DNA of 44,117 bases from Chara braunii (GCA_003427395.1 BFEA01000197.1:2229710-2273826), one strand, 5' to 3'; shown: positions 20,292 to 30,197, counted from the first letter of the stretch. Made by a program: numbers and translations. Notes: generated from the letters alone by a model not told the origin.

Positions 20292-21237
20292 TTGGGTTGC
20301 TAAGGCTGGGAGGTCCCTTGAGTTTGGGGAAACCCAACACTTTGTTTATTTTTGGCTTGCATGGAGCCTCAGACCGCTCTATAAGTTTAGGTAGCCTGAA
20401 GCTCTGGAGGCTGAAATATCCCCATAAGTTTGGGGAGACCTGGTGCTGTGAATCGCATGAAGGGTCAGGACGCTCTATAAGTTTAGGTGTCCTGGCTGCT
20501 CTGACTTGTGAGGGTTTGACTTTGGGTGGCTTTCAGGGACCCAAGGTGCTCTATAAGTTTAGGTACCTTGGGTTGCCTTGCTTTACTTGGGGTTCTCTCA
20601 GTTTCTTTGGTTCTGAACAAGGAGGTCTGAACCGCTTTATAAGTTTAGGTGGTTCAACCCTTCTCCTGTTTTGTTTTGAGTGGATAATCCTGGCAGGGGA
20701 CGGACCGCTCTATAAGTTTAGGTAGCCTGTCCTACTGCCTCGCACAGATTGGATCAGAGAGGAACGAACCTGGCTAAGGATCAGACCGCTCTATAAGTTT
20801 AGGTGGTCTCTCCCAATGTCTCACACATGTTTGAACCCAATGGATATAACTTGGCTATATTGTATTACTATGCTATTAAGAACAGGCTAGTCAGGCCGCT
20901 CTATAAGTTTAGGTAGCCTGACTATAGCTTATCACAACAGAAGAGAGTATAACTAAGAGGTATAACTCGAGGTAAACTTGGACAGGCTGGACAATGTTCT
21001 ATGTTGAGCGGTCCAGCCTTATGTCCCCTTTGAAGGCTAAGATCAGAGAGGTATATATAAATTGGCTATTTAAACAGCTCAGGGCGACTAGGGTGGTCTA
21101 GTCATACGCCCAAAAAAGAGAGAAGTAGTTGTGCCCTCTGTTTGTGTATACCTGGCCAAGTCAAAACGCTCTATAAGTTTAGGTATTCTTACTTTGGGCC
21201 TGGCTTAGTTGGGTGCACTTTGTAAGTTCAGGTGCCC
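20292..21237 (+). repeat. Array of hairpins with conserved 17-base loop and covarying stems
   Basis: The core GCTCTATAAGTTTAGGT (minor variants) occurs at 20376, 20472, 20548, 20634, 20707, 20788, 20898, 21168 and, lengthened, 21215. In each copy the bases on either side pair with each other while the stem sequence differs. Stems include CAGGAC/GTCCTG (20466-20494), ACCCAAGGT/ACCTTGGGT (20539-20573), TGAACC/GGTTCA (20628-20656), AGACC/GGTCT (20783-20809) and TAGTCAGGC/GCCTGACTA (20888-20924). Most mismatches are A-C, one transition away from a pair. Related hairpins without the full core lie at 20420-20435 (CCCC/GGGG around ATAAGTTT), 20984-21019 (AGGCTGGAC/GTCCAGCCT, 18-base loop) and 21086-21103 (GACTAG/CTAGTC). 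A degenerate member may begin the array at 20292-20337. The region lies 1.2-2.1 kb before the 3' LTR of the element. Confidence 0.85.
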
Positions 21238-21538
21238 TGACTTATGCCTTATGTAAGTTGGGTATAAAGGGGTAACTCACTGAGAAAGCATGAACTATTG
21301 GTTGCTGAAAGAACTTGGGGATGGCGAGAGTACTTACCTTTGTGGTTTGGCCTGCATATGGTTGAGTGAGATTACTACTTTGGTCTGGGTTTCAGGTTGA
21401 CAGGTAGCTGCTTTAGAGGCTCGCCACGTGCTAGAGCGATAGGAGTTAGGTCAATTCCTGCATTTTCTAAGTTGACTTTATTTTGCTTAGATCGATTTCT
21501 GCATTTTCTGAGGGTCGCTACTATACTTGGACCTGTAT

Positions 21539-22084
21539 AAATTTTGGTAAGCTACTTTCTCTACGGGAAGCGCTGCCAAAATTTCTACAGATTCAAGGAG
21601 TTCGACAAATTTTTGACTAGTCGAAGTTCAGTTTGTCTTTTCGTCATATCTGACTTAGTAAAAATTTGGAAAGTCTCATTTTCTAGAGGGAGTGCTGCCC
21701 AAATTTTTGCTAATTCAGGGAGTTAGACAAAACTGGGCTTTGGGATGTCAGAGTTAGTCTTAGGTTCTAAACTTGGCTTTGTATGAATTTTGGGAAAGCA
21801 GTTTTCTAGGGGGAGTGTTGCCGAAATTTCTGCAAAACTAAGGAGTTAGCCAAATTTTGTCTAAGTTGAACTCAAGGTTGGGGGCTGAGTTCAACTTCAG
21901 CTTGGTATAAATCTGAGAAATCCCCAATTCCAAAGGGGATGCTGCCAAACTTTCTGCTAAGTGAGAGAGATAGACAAAATTTGACTTTCAAAGAGTTGTA
22001 GAATACTCTTGCTTTTGAGACTCGAGCTTGTATAAATTCCGAAAAGGCACTTTTCCTACGGGAAGCGCTGCCGAAATTTTCTTG
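21539..22084 (+). repeat. Five ~124-bp tandem units, each foldable
   Basis: Units begin at about 21539, 21660, 21785, 21908 and 22034. Each has an outer stem around a ~28-base insert. Unit 1 is AAATTTTGG/CCAAAATTT (21539-21547 with 21576-21584). Unit 2 is AAAAATTTGG/CCAAATTTTT (21660-21669 with 21699-21708). Unit 3 keeps pairing with two G-U pairs. An inner hairpin differs between units but still pairs: CTTTC/GGGAAG in unit 1 and ATCCCC/GGGGAT in unit 4 (21920-21940). The outer stem of unit 4 is poor. Confidence 0.75.
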
Positions 22085-22309
22085 ATCTAGAAGAATTAAC
22101 ATATATTTTGACAGGTAGCGATTCTGGCAATCCACCCTGAATAGGGGAGATTCGGCCAAATTAGTCTGCCTTTGCTTTGGACACTGCTTAAGGGTAGATT
22201 TAAGCCTAACTAGTTAGGAGGATTTGGGTGAGAACATGTTATGGAGTTGCATTCTCCATACACTTACAATCTCAGTTTGGGGATTGGTCTGTCATGTGTT
22301 ACAGGTCCT

Positions 22310-22388
22310 CTTGATCGTTCGATTCAAGATCAAGGCTAGATTCAGTTTGATCCCTTGAGGATCATCTCCTGTTATCACTGATAACAGG
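22310..22388 (+). other. Three consecutive hairpins just before the 3' LTR
   Basis: CTTGATC/GATCAAG (22310-22334), TGATCC/GGATCA (22348-22364) and CCTGTTAT/ATAACAGG (22368-22388) follow one another within 80 bases, ending 40 bases before the LTR. They may belong to the element's 3' RNA structure. No polypurine tract was recognised between them and the LTR. Confidence 0.6.
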
Positions 22389-22428
22389 TCGGTTGATTGT
22401 TAGGGGTTTCACCCGGACTTTTATTGAA

Positions 22429-24344
22429 TGGTCATTTAACAAAGGTACTGAGTACTTAATTTAGGTTGATTGGACTGACAGTTGGGGCTTGCATGGCTAA
22501 AGCGAAGGGGTATGAGCATAGAGAATGGTTGGGGTTGACTCCGTGTAGTGCGTGCTTTGTCGCTTGATTCTTGGTGTGGTTGCAGGTATGTCTTGTGACT
22601 CGGATTTTGGATTTGGACTGCCTGCGATTCCATATACGTATGCATGGTTGTGGGGAGTCCCACTGTGCCTGTGAGAAGTGATCGTCATAACTCTGTCCCC
22701 CTTCCATATGTATGCGTGGATATACGTATGATGAGTATTCGGGAGGCCTAAGAGGTCATGTTAACAACTGCGTGAGAGTTGGGATTGAGGGACAGGGAAG
22801 ACCCTTTCTCCTGCCTATTCTGCGTCTTGGGGCTTTCTTAGTCGGACGTTGGTCCCGGGCCGGGATTCAAGGTCCTTGTCCAGGACATCCCAAGCCCCAG
22901 GCCCTGAGGGGGAGGAGTCCCCCCCTTGCATAAAGCCTGTTTATTTTGGCCGGCGGGACACCCCACCTGAAAGGCAGAAATGTCTCAAGGGCCGAACGGC
23001 GTGTCCTTCAGCCGCTCAATATCGTGAGGGGTACCCCCCCCGCGATGTGTTCCTTCAACCATTCAATATCGCAAGGCCGGAGCCGTGGTTACCACGTATG
23101 ATTGGCATCAGTGGTTGGCATAGGATTGGCCTGCGACCGCGCAGTTTTATATCAGAACCCCGCGCGCGACGTCTCGCCTCCCTAGCGCCTAAAAAGCTAT
23201 GGGATCGCCGGGCTCGCGCGTATGCATAGCACTTCGGATTATTGTAGGCCGCCGGCACCGCCCATAGAGGGAAAGTGTGTCCCAAGGCCATGAGCTTTAT
23301 TGTTTTAAAAGCCAGGGGACCTTTGCCCTATCCCCTCTTCTTGGGTTCGTGCGAGTCTCGTTGTTTTTTGGAGATTTTTATGGTTGGACGTTGTAGTCCG
23401 TGGCAGCCGTCAAAGTCAAACCCCTTGACTTCCGCCCAGGCCCCGGGGAGGACTCACCCCTAGGGCCGCGAGAGACGACTACCACCACAGGCATGGGCCT
23501 GTGTACCACCCACNCTGCATAAGGGTGCAGAAGAGGGTGTGTGGTCTTCAACCGCGCATGGCGGTTGTCCAGCGTCGAGAGATTAACCCTCAAGGCGCGT
23601 GTCAGCCGACACTTGAGTGTCGAATGCGACCCTCGAGATTAACGAGGACCGCGCGAGTATGGATACCACATGGTACGCCATCGTTGCGACCGCTTGCATG
23701 CGCTTGCATTGCGAGTCGATATGAGTTAGCCCTGCGTCCGCGCGATTTTTATACTAAGTCTCGCGCACGACGCCTATCCGATTTCCGCGTTGGGGAGTTA
23801 TGGGTTAGCTACCGAGGGGCTAGGAGCGTTGTCGCGTTGTTTGCGTTGTGTCGTTCCATGTGTATGTGTGTGCGTTGTTGTCATGTGGTTGTTAGAGTGG
23901 TGCGCGCGTGGTGTGTGGGATGCGTCCTAGTCGACCGACGACGAGTCGCGCTTGGGACTTCAGCCCCCCAAGATGTCGGCTCGCGTGCGGGACCGATAGG
24001 CGTACTACCGCGCGTACCCCCTATGCTACAGCGAACGAGAAACGCCCTCGGCTGGTCCACCTCTGCGATTGCAGCTGACTAACTTTTGTATTGTGGGCTG
24101 GTAGCTCGGCGGGGATACGCCCACCGATGGGAGGTGACAACTCCCGTAAGGTGGAGGTAAGTCGTGCCTCGCGTAGGCCCTATCCTGTCGTAGGGGCTCG
24201 CAAGAGGTATGACTGGCGCACTCGGCCGGAGCGGCCTAAGGAAGATCCATTGGCATGTTATGTCGAGGTTGATCCAACTCCTGCGTGACGCGGTCGAGAG
24301 GGTCCCGCGCCGCCACGTGCGGTGCCAGACCGATGCGCACGACA
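22429..24344 (+). repeat. 3' LTR (1916 bp)
   Basis: Full-length partner of 2649-4534. It starts TG at 22429 and ends CA at 24344. It carries about 30 extra bases, mostly near 23403-23430 and 23811. One ambiguous base lies at 23514. It also keeps the GTAAGT donor-like motif near 24156. Confidence 0.9.
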
Positions 24345-24390
24345 GCGTGATGTGGTGCACCCAATTTTTCCACCCAACTATCAAATCAAC

Positions 24391-24450
24391 CCTCATTTAT
24401 GTCACTAGGGAGGATACCCTTGGAAGGGTATTTGCGCCGACAATGTGCAT
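24391..24450 (+). repeat. Palindromic motif shared with 16499-16560
   Basis: GGATACCCTTGGAAGGGTAT contains an 8-bp palindromic stem and is followed by TTGCGCCGACAA. This is the reverse complement of the sequence at 16499 apart from a few changes. It lies about 50-100 bp outside the 3' LTR. Confidence 0.55.
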
Positions 24451-25396
24451 GGTGGGGCAAGCGTGTGCTGTTGGCAGCGTGGGAGCAGGCTTCAAGCAAA
24501 GTTTGCAGACGTTGCCAGTGGTCGGGCCCGCGCTACTGGGCATGCACTTATGCACAACTGGCTGGTGAGCAGGTGTGGCAGTCACTTGCTGACTGGTCAT
24601 GCCACCACGTCAGCGCAGACTTGGCAGCATCATTTTCTGAACCTGGGGCGGGTGTTGGCTAGTTGCGAAGATTTTTCTGTGGGTTATAGTGGAGGGAGGT
24701 CGGCTTGCCGCGAGTGGAGAAGAGAAGAGTGGGGAGTGGGAGGATGATCGACAAAAGATCTTAAGTGCGGACTCTTCGAGCGTTGGGACGGTCTCTGCAA
24801 GAGGAAGCTGCTTCGACTTGGGGACTTTCTTCTTCGGCTCGCCAGTGTGGTCGTCTCCTTTTCATCATTGGTGATGATCAACAGAATTCATCTTCATCTT
24901 CAACAGCTTATTCGTTGTCATCATCAAAATCGTTAGTGACAACCCTAATTATCATCAGCAGCAGCAGCATCGTCATCATCATCATCATCATCATACAGCA
25001 GGTGTGATTGGGAGAGTTGGGGGGGCTAATCGCTCCACCATGTCCCGTCCTCTCTTTCTTTTCTTTTCTTTTCTTTTCTTCTTCTACCTATCTCACTCTC
25101 CTCCTCCTTACCCTTCTCCTCCTCCTTTCTATTCTTCTTGCCCTTTCTTATTTTCTCTTGTGCTGATGCTTTTTCTTTGCTCTCGCCCCTTTGCTGCTTC
25201 GATGTTGGGGGTTCTGCTGCTGCTTTGTTTTTGGGAGATCTGAGTGCTGCTTCGCTTTTCGGGGTGCTCTGCAGTGCTTCAGAGAGTGAAGAAAGTGAGT
25301 GGGACAATAATGTATGAAGTGGCAGGCGGGAAGAGTGGAGGAAGGTGTGGGGTGCGAAGGAGGAAGAGGGTAAAGGAGGGAGGTGATGGGAGTGTG
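24451..25396. other. Gene-less stretch with microsatellites
   Basis: Contains (CAG)n/(CAT)n at about 24951-24994, (TTTTC)n at about 25051-25081, and pyrimidine-rich DNA to about 25150. No gene or RNA was recognised. Confidence 0.6.
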
Positions 25397-25400
25397 ACTA

Positions 25401-25505
25401 CAGTCTTCCCCCGAATACAACGTACGGTTATTATAGCTGAATTTGGTGTGCCTTTCAGTCTAAATTCGTCTATAATGACCGTACGTTGTGTTCGGGGGAA
25501 GACTG
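25401..25505. mobile_element. 105-bp Tc1/mariner-type MITE
   Basis: The terminal inverted repeats start CAGTCTTCCCCCGAA and run about 36 bp (25401-25436 with 25470-25505), with two differences. Pairing continues beyond them, so the whole element folds into one hairpin. It is flanked on both sides by TA (25399-25400 and 25506-25507), the target duplication typical of Tc1/mariner. CAGTC-type ends are known from pogo/Emigrant-like MITEs. It has no coding capacity. Confidence 0.8.
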
Positions 25506-25507
25506 TA

Positions 25508-26228
25508 GGGGTAATAGGGAGGTCATGAGGATAAGGATGGAGTAGGAAGGGGGGAAGGGGGGAAGGAACTCACGTAGCTTGCTGTGTTGTAATCTTTTGA
25601 TTTTCTCTGAGTTCTTTTTTCCCTTGCTTATTTTTATTCTCATCTATCAGTTCCTACTAGGTACTATATTCCATCTGATCAATCCTTGCTGTAATTACCA
25701 ACTCAGTCTTCCTTATAAGTTATAAGCATCATCTTTAATTAATACCTCAACTATTTTTTGACTTTTATCTTCGTTAATTATCTCGAAATATTATTGACAG
25801 GGTTTCTTGGAGGGGTTAAGCTCTGCTCTACACAGGCTACACAAGGAGGGTAGTAATGCTCAGGAGGCGGTATGAGCAGACTGTGGGGCATACTCTGCTC
25901 TGGGGCTCGGGCAGATGTGAGGGCGAACATCAAACCTCTGGGGTAGGCAGAGGAATACTTTGGGTGGGAACTGGATTTATTTGTGTTGTAGGGTGTGAGA
26001 ATGGGACTGTTCCAAGTTGGGGCTGACGGGGAAGGTCTTCTAATGTCGACACTCTTTGTCGGCGGAGGCAGCAAAGGGACAGGGGGGAAAGGAGGAGGGG
26101 GGGAGGGAATTTTTAATCACTAACTTTTTCTGTACTGCGCAAGTGCCTGGGAGACAGACGGCTGTCTTTAAAGAACCAGGACAAGCGTAGCACATCCCTA
26201 ATTAGGCTATGTTCACGACACCCCCTGG
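25508..26228. other. Gene-less stretch
   Basis: AT-rich, then G-rich sequence with no recognisable gene, RNA or repeat. Confidence 0.5.
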
Positions 26229-26530
26229 GCGACATTTGGTTTCTTCCATTATGGATAACAGGATTTCAGGGATAGCTGATCACTGGCTGGTGTCTGCTAG
26301 AGTAGTAGTGTTCTGAGCTCTTGGTTTGCCAATGCCAGAAAGACACTGGCCGGTGCTGGGGCGTGTGCCCTGTGACCTGTTCTGTAGCAGGAGCGTGAGG
26401 CCTGGTAGAGAGATCTGGGGATTTGTTGAGGGAAGAAGGCAATCCAGTGGCGAACTAGAAAGTACTGCCAAGGCAACCTTTGACGCCAGGTATAGTCTTA
26501 GTAGTGAGAACACGACAGCAATGGCAGGTA
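26229..26530 (+). repeat. Diverged direct repeat, copy A
   Basis: It aligns with 26767-27068 (offset about 536-539). Shared blocks are GGATTTCAG, GCCAATGCCAGAA versus GCCGATGCCAGAA, AGATCTGGGGATTT and AAGGCAATCCAGTGGCGAA. The element family is unknown. Confidence 0.7.
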
Positions 26531-26766
26531 TTGGGCAGGTTGATTTTGTCTTTGGAGTGCCGAGTCTGGTTTAGGGAAGCCAGGAGTTGCTCATAGATGG
26601 TAACTCATTGGTGAGGCTGGGAGTTGCGGATGTAGTCATCATGTTTGTCATCATCAGCTGAGTTAGTCCTTAGTCTGCAGCTGAAGCTGGGGCTTCAGTA
26701 TCATCAAGGTCAAAAAAAAAAAGAAAAAAAAAAGAAAAAACATTTCTGGTGTTCTGAAATTCTTGG

Positions 26767-27068
26767 CGGCATCTGGCCTTCTTCCTCATTCAGGATATAG
26801 GATTTCAGAGATAGTCTAATCCGGGCTGATACCTGCAGAGTTGCTTTGTTCTGTGCCCCTGGCTTGCCGATGCCAGAACGACGCTGGCCGGAGCTGGGGT
26901 GTTGCCCTGGAACCTGCAAATGGCAGGAGTGTGAGGCCTTGTAGATAGATCTGGGGATTTTCTGAGGGAGGAAGGCAATCCAGTGGCGAATTGGGGGGGG
27001 GCTGCCGTGGCAACCTATGGGTCCAGGGATAGTCTAGGTGGCGAGAACAAGTCAGCTATGGCTGACGT
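26767..27068 (+). repeat. Diverged direct repeat, copy B
   Basis: Second copy of the repeat at 26229-26530. An A-rich tract (about 26711-26740) lies just before it and may be the tail of copy A if the unit is a retroposon. Confidence 0.7.
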
Positions 27069-28030
27069 TGGCTAGGATGGCATTGCCTCTGAGATGTAAT
27101 GTCCTGCTACAGGGAGGGTCAGGATTTGTTCTAGGATTAGGAGGCCAGATTTGCTGATACGGCATGGTCTTCTATACGTTTTACATACTAATCGCCATCA
27201 TCATCATTAGTATCATTATCTCTCACAGTTTTCATAGAATCAGCAGAAGTTCATCATCATAATCATCATCATATGAGGGGACACTGAGCCCGGTTCTCGG
27301 CATGTTCGGTTTGGTCACTCCGTACTGGTAATATCAACCTTGTGCACTGTGCACTGGGCTCGTTTTACTTTTTTTTTTTTTTTTTTTTTAAAGAGAAAAA
27401 GGAAAGGGGAAAAAAACAAACAAACGTTGTGGACCTCATTCCACCAGTCTTGAAAACCCAACATCAACAGTGCAAAAATCACGCCACACACTCTCAAAAT
27501 TTTGAGCAGTCTTGATATTTCGAGCGTGCAGAGCCTGTAACTGCAAAAATTGAGAGAAGGTCGGCTGTTCTCTCAGAGGGCCCTCTTAGACTCCAGGGTG
27601 CACCCTAAACCACCAGTTCACATCAAACTAAGTAGTGGTCTTACCAACATACGCGGTAAAAGCATTCCGTTTCGGGCCTGGGCTGGTAGTGAAAGTGGCA
27701 GGCCACTTTGAAAAGGCACAGTTGCAGGCTCGCAAGCCTTGGAAGGTAGCTTCGTTAACTTAGGCTTGCGTGAACTGGCAGCTTAAACCACCGGTGCGGG
27801 CACGCCTGATTCAGAACTATTATTGGCCTTGCTTGAGCCCAAGTGAGGCCAGTCCCATACGTACAGCACAGGGAAATTTTGGCTTGACAAAATAGGCTCA
27901 GCTGCAGTGGTGGCTTGAATCAGGATCCATCTGTTATTGTCTGCATGCACTATTGCTTCCGATTTACCGGCCTGGTGGGGACCACCAGTACAAGCCCCCT
28001 CTATGTCTAATATCCAGAAGAAAGTCTATG
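27069..28030. other. Gene-less stretch
   Basis: It holds CAT-type microsatellites (about 27193-27272) and a 21-base T run followed by an A-rich stretch (27369-27425). The T run may be the tail of a minus-strand retroposon. No gene was recognised. Confidence 0.5.
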
Positions 28031-28070
28031 GGCCTCGTTCGACACCACTTGAAACTCAAGGATTTTCAAG
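28031..28070. repeat. Flank plus 23-bp hairpin, paired with 40557-40596
   Basis: A 17-bp block (GGCCTCGTTCGACACCA) is followed by a 23-bp hairpin with CTTGAAA/TTTCAAG arms (28048-28070). At 40557-40596 the same 23 bp occurs in the same orientation, but the 17-bp block is reverse-complemented on its other side. Confidence 0.7.
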
Positions 28071-28148
28071 GAAGCATCGTCCCACCCCTCCCTAATTGCA
28101 TCGGTTTGGATGTCCAGGATGTTTCCACATTTTGCATCTCAGGGGTCC

Positions 28149-28229
28149 GCCCTTGAAACTCAAGTGCGGCCCGGCCAAAACAACGAAAATCTCAAGGGAG
28201 CCTCGGGAGGTCACTTGAGTTTCAAGGGC
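28149..28229. repeat. 18-bp perfect inverted repeat
   Basis: GCCCTTGAAACTCAAGTG (28149-28166) and its exact reverse complement (28212-28229) flank a 45-base loop. The arms share the CTTGAAACTCAAG core with the hairpins at 28048 and 40557. Confidence 0.8.
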
Positions 28230-28379
28230 TGGACCCTTGGAAACGGGGAATTTACGGAACCTTTTCTTTTTTTTTGGATTATTCCACCAATCACCACTGT
28301 TCCTGGTGCAATCCTGTCAGCACTTCAGTTCCAAGGGAGGCTGTCTCAAGGGTTTTGTGGAACGAAAAACACAGCAAAG

Positions 28380-29170
28380 GGAAAACCGGTGACCAATGAC
28401 GAATGGTTGGCAGGACCGGCACAGGCCAAGTTAGAGGGGTGGAACAACAAACGCACATCCATATTCGGGCGGGGCCTTGTTATTAACAATGTGGTACTAA
28501 CCACACTCTGGTATAAGGTCATTTCATGGCCCATGCGCAACGAGGGGCTCAAGACATTGAAGCAGCAACTAGCAGCCTTCCTATGGAGAGTGGATAGTAA
28601 CAATCCCCACGCTATCAGTCGAGTGGCGTGGGAATCGGTGATTCAGCCTAAGGCCAGAGGAGGGTTGGGGATTGTGGACCCGGCCACACAGTTCTAGGCC
28701 CTCACGGTTCGCTGGCTCCAACATATCATCTTTTAACCAACCTCTCCCTGGGTCCCTTTAGCTATGGCACAAATTGCAGCCCTGGCGCCAGAAGCCCCAC
28801 CTGAAATCGACCCCCTGGTGTGACTTGAAGACAGGTATTGGAGGCTACCAAGGAAATACCGGAATGGGGACCCTACAGATAAACAATGGTTGCGCCTCCT
28901 ACGTATAGTTCGGATTCCCCATGGAAGGGTTGGGTGAAACATGGGGCTCGAAGGGTAGGGGACCTTTGGGACATGGATGCAGGGTGCTGGAAAAGCGTAG
29001 AAAGAATGCGTATATGGCTGCGGTATTGTCACTTCACAGAATCTGCCCTAAACGAACTCATTGATAGCTTTCCCCTCCAGTGGTACATCACCCTCTGAAA
29101 AGGCCCTTGCTTAAAGGAAGGAGACTGGGTAGGGCTGCCCGATCACGATAAGCAAGTTGACGAAGTTGAA
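28380..29170 (+). pseudogene. LINE ORF2 fragment
   Basis: The translated 28425-28697 segment resembles the region after the RT domain of the LINE at about 35845-36100: a Gly-Arg-(Gly/Ala)-Leu...Asn-Asn-Val-Val-Leu segment, then Trp-Tyr-Lys, Phe-Leu-Trp and Lys-X-X-Gly-Gly-Leu-Gly-Ile. The 28886-29160 part, in another frame, matches the LINE's Trp-Val-Lys-X-Gly...Gly-X-Leu-Trp-Asp region at about 36490-36700. Several stops and frame changes lie between. This is an old, internally truncated relative of the LINE at 30.4-37.9 kb. Confidence 0.7.
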
Positions 29171-29542
29171 AAGCAGAGGGGGTTGGGGGGTATGCCGAGG
29201 AGATCCAATGCAGCGTGTTGAAGGTAGGGAGCCGGGCAGAAGACTAATTGCGCTAGTCATATCGGAGAGAGTAAATGAAGTGAGCAAACAAGGGGTGTCG
29301 AGGACAAGAGGGGGTGGACACGATGCGGGGGGAAGAAAGGAATTCGACGACGACGTGATCATGGCTACGACATCCGTCAGGTCACCGATACCTTGGTAAA
29401 GAAGGAGTGAGCCGACCGATTATCGGCAGACTAAGTGGTAAAGGTCTCCCTACCACAGAGATCCCCACCGCATGCCTTCCCTAACACCCCCCCAAACCTC
29501 AAAAGTTGTCCCGCTCCCGAATCGGTTCCCTCTCCATCCCTG

Positions 29543-30197
29543 NNNNNNNNNNNNNNNNNNNNNNNNNNNNNNNNNNNNNNNNNNNNNNNNNNNNNNNNNN
29601 NNNNNNNNNNNNNNNNNNNNNNNNNNNNNNNNNNNNNNNNNNNNNNNNNNNNNNNNNNNNNNNNNNNNNNNNNNNNNNNNNNNNNNNNNNNNNNNNNNNN
29701 NNNNNNNNNNNNNNNNNNNNNNNNNNNNNNNNNNNNNNNNNNNNNNNNNNNNNNNNNNNNNNNNNNNNNNNNNNNNNNNNNNNNNNNNNNNNNNNNNNNN
29801 NNNNNNNNNNNNNNNNNNNNNNNNNNNNNNNNNNNNNNNNNNNNNNNNNNNNNNNNNNNNNNNNNNNNNNNNNNNNNNNNNNNNNNNNNNNNNNNNNNNN
29901 NNNNNNNNNNNNNNNNNNNNNNNNNNNNNNNNNNNNNNNNNNNNNNNNNNNNNNNNNNNNNNNNNNNNNNNNNNNNNNNNNNNNNNNNNNNNNNNNNNNN
30001 NNNNNNNNNNNNNNNNNNNNNNNNNNNNNNNNNNNNNNNNNNNNNNNNNNNNNNNNNNNNNNNNNNNNNNNNNNNNNNNNNNNNNNNNNNNNNNNNNNNN
30101 NNNNNNNNNNNNNNNNNNNNNNNNNNNNNNNNNNNNNNNNNNNNNNNNNNNNNNNNNNNNNNNNNNNNNNNNNNNNNNNNNNNNNNNNNNNNNNNNN
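29543..30197. other. Assembly gap (655 N) with identical 36-bp flanks
   Basis: The 36 bases directly before the N run (29507-29542) are identical to the 36 bases directly after it (30198-30233). The gap may be artificial, with the two contig ends overlapping. ORFs running through it are meaningless. Confidence 0.95.

Larger units (their letters stand above)
2649..24344 (+). mobile_element. Giant Ty3/gypsy LTR retrotransposon (~21.7 kb)
   Basis: The element is bounded by two direct LTRs (2649-4534 and 22429-24344), both starting TG and ending CA. The internal region holds a primer-binding site, gag with a zinc knuckle, aspartic protease, RT, RNase H and integrase in the order typical of Ty3/gypsy (RT before integrase). 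The remainder is unusual: a second gag-like ORF follows integrase, and about 8 kb of non-coding DNA with structured repeats separates it from the 3' LTR. No matching target-site duplication is seen (CCAAA before, GCGTG after), and no clear polypurine tract precedes the 3' LTR. Stops, frameshifts and lost catalytic residues show this copy is inactive. Over the first ~370 bases the LTRs are about 95% identical by eye, differing almost only by transitions. Confidence 0.9.

Noticed and set aside
20177-20725. 182-codon plus-strand ORF as a protein with repeated Arg-Ser-Ile-Ser-Leu-Gly
   Set aside because: The repeated peptide is only the hairpin core read in frame. Other copies of the core fall in other frames, so structure rather than coding is conserved.
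20292-22084. CRISPR-like array
   Set aside because: The repeats are short with self-complementary, differing flanks, spacing is irregular in the first array, no cas genes are present, and the context is a eukaryotic retrotransposon.
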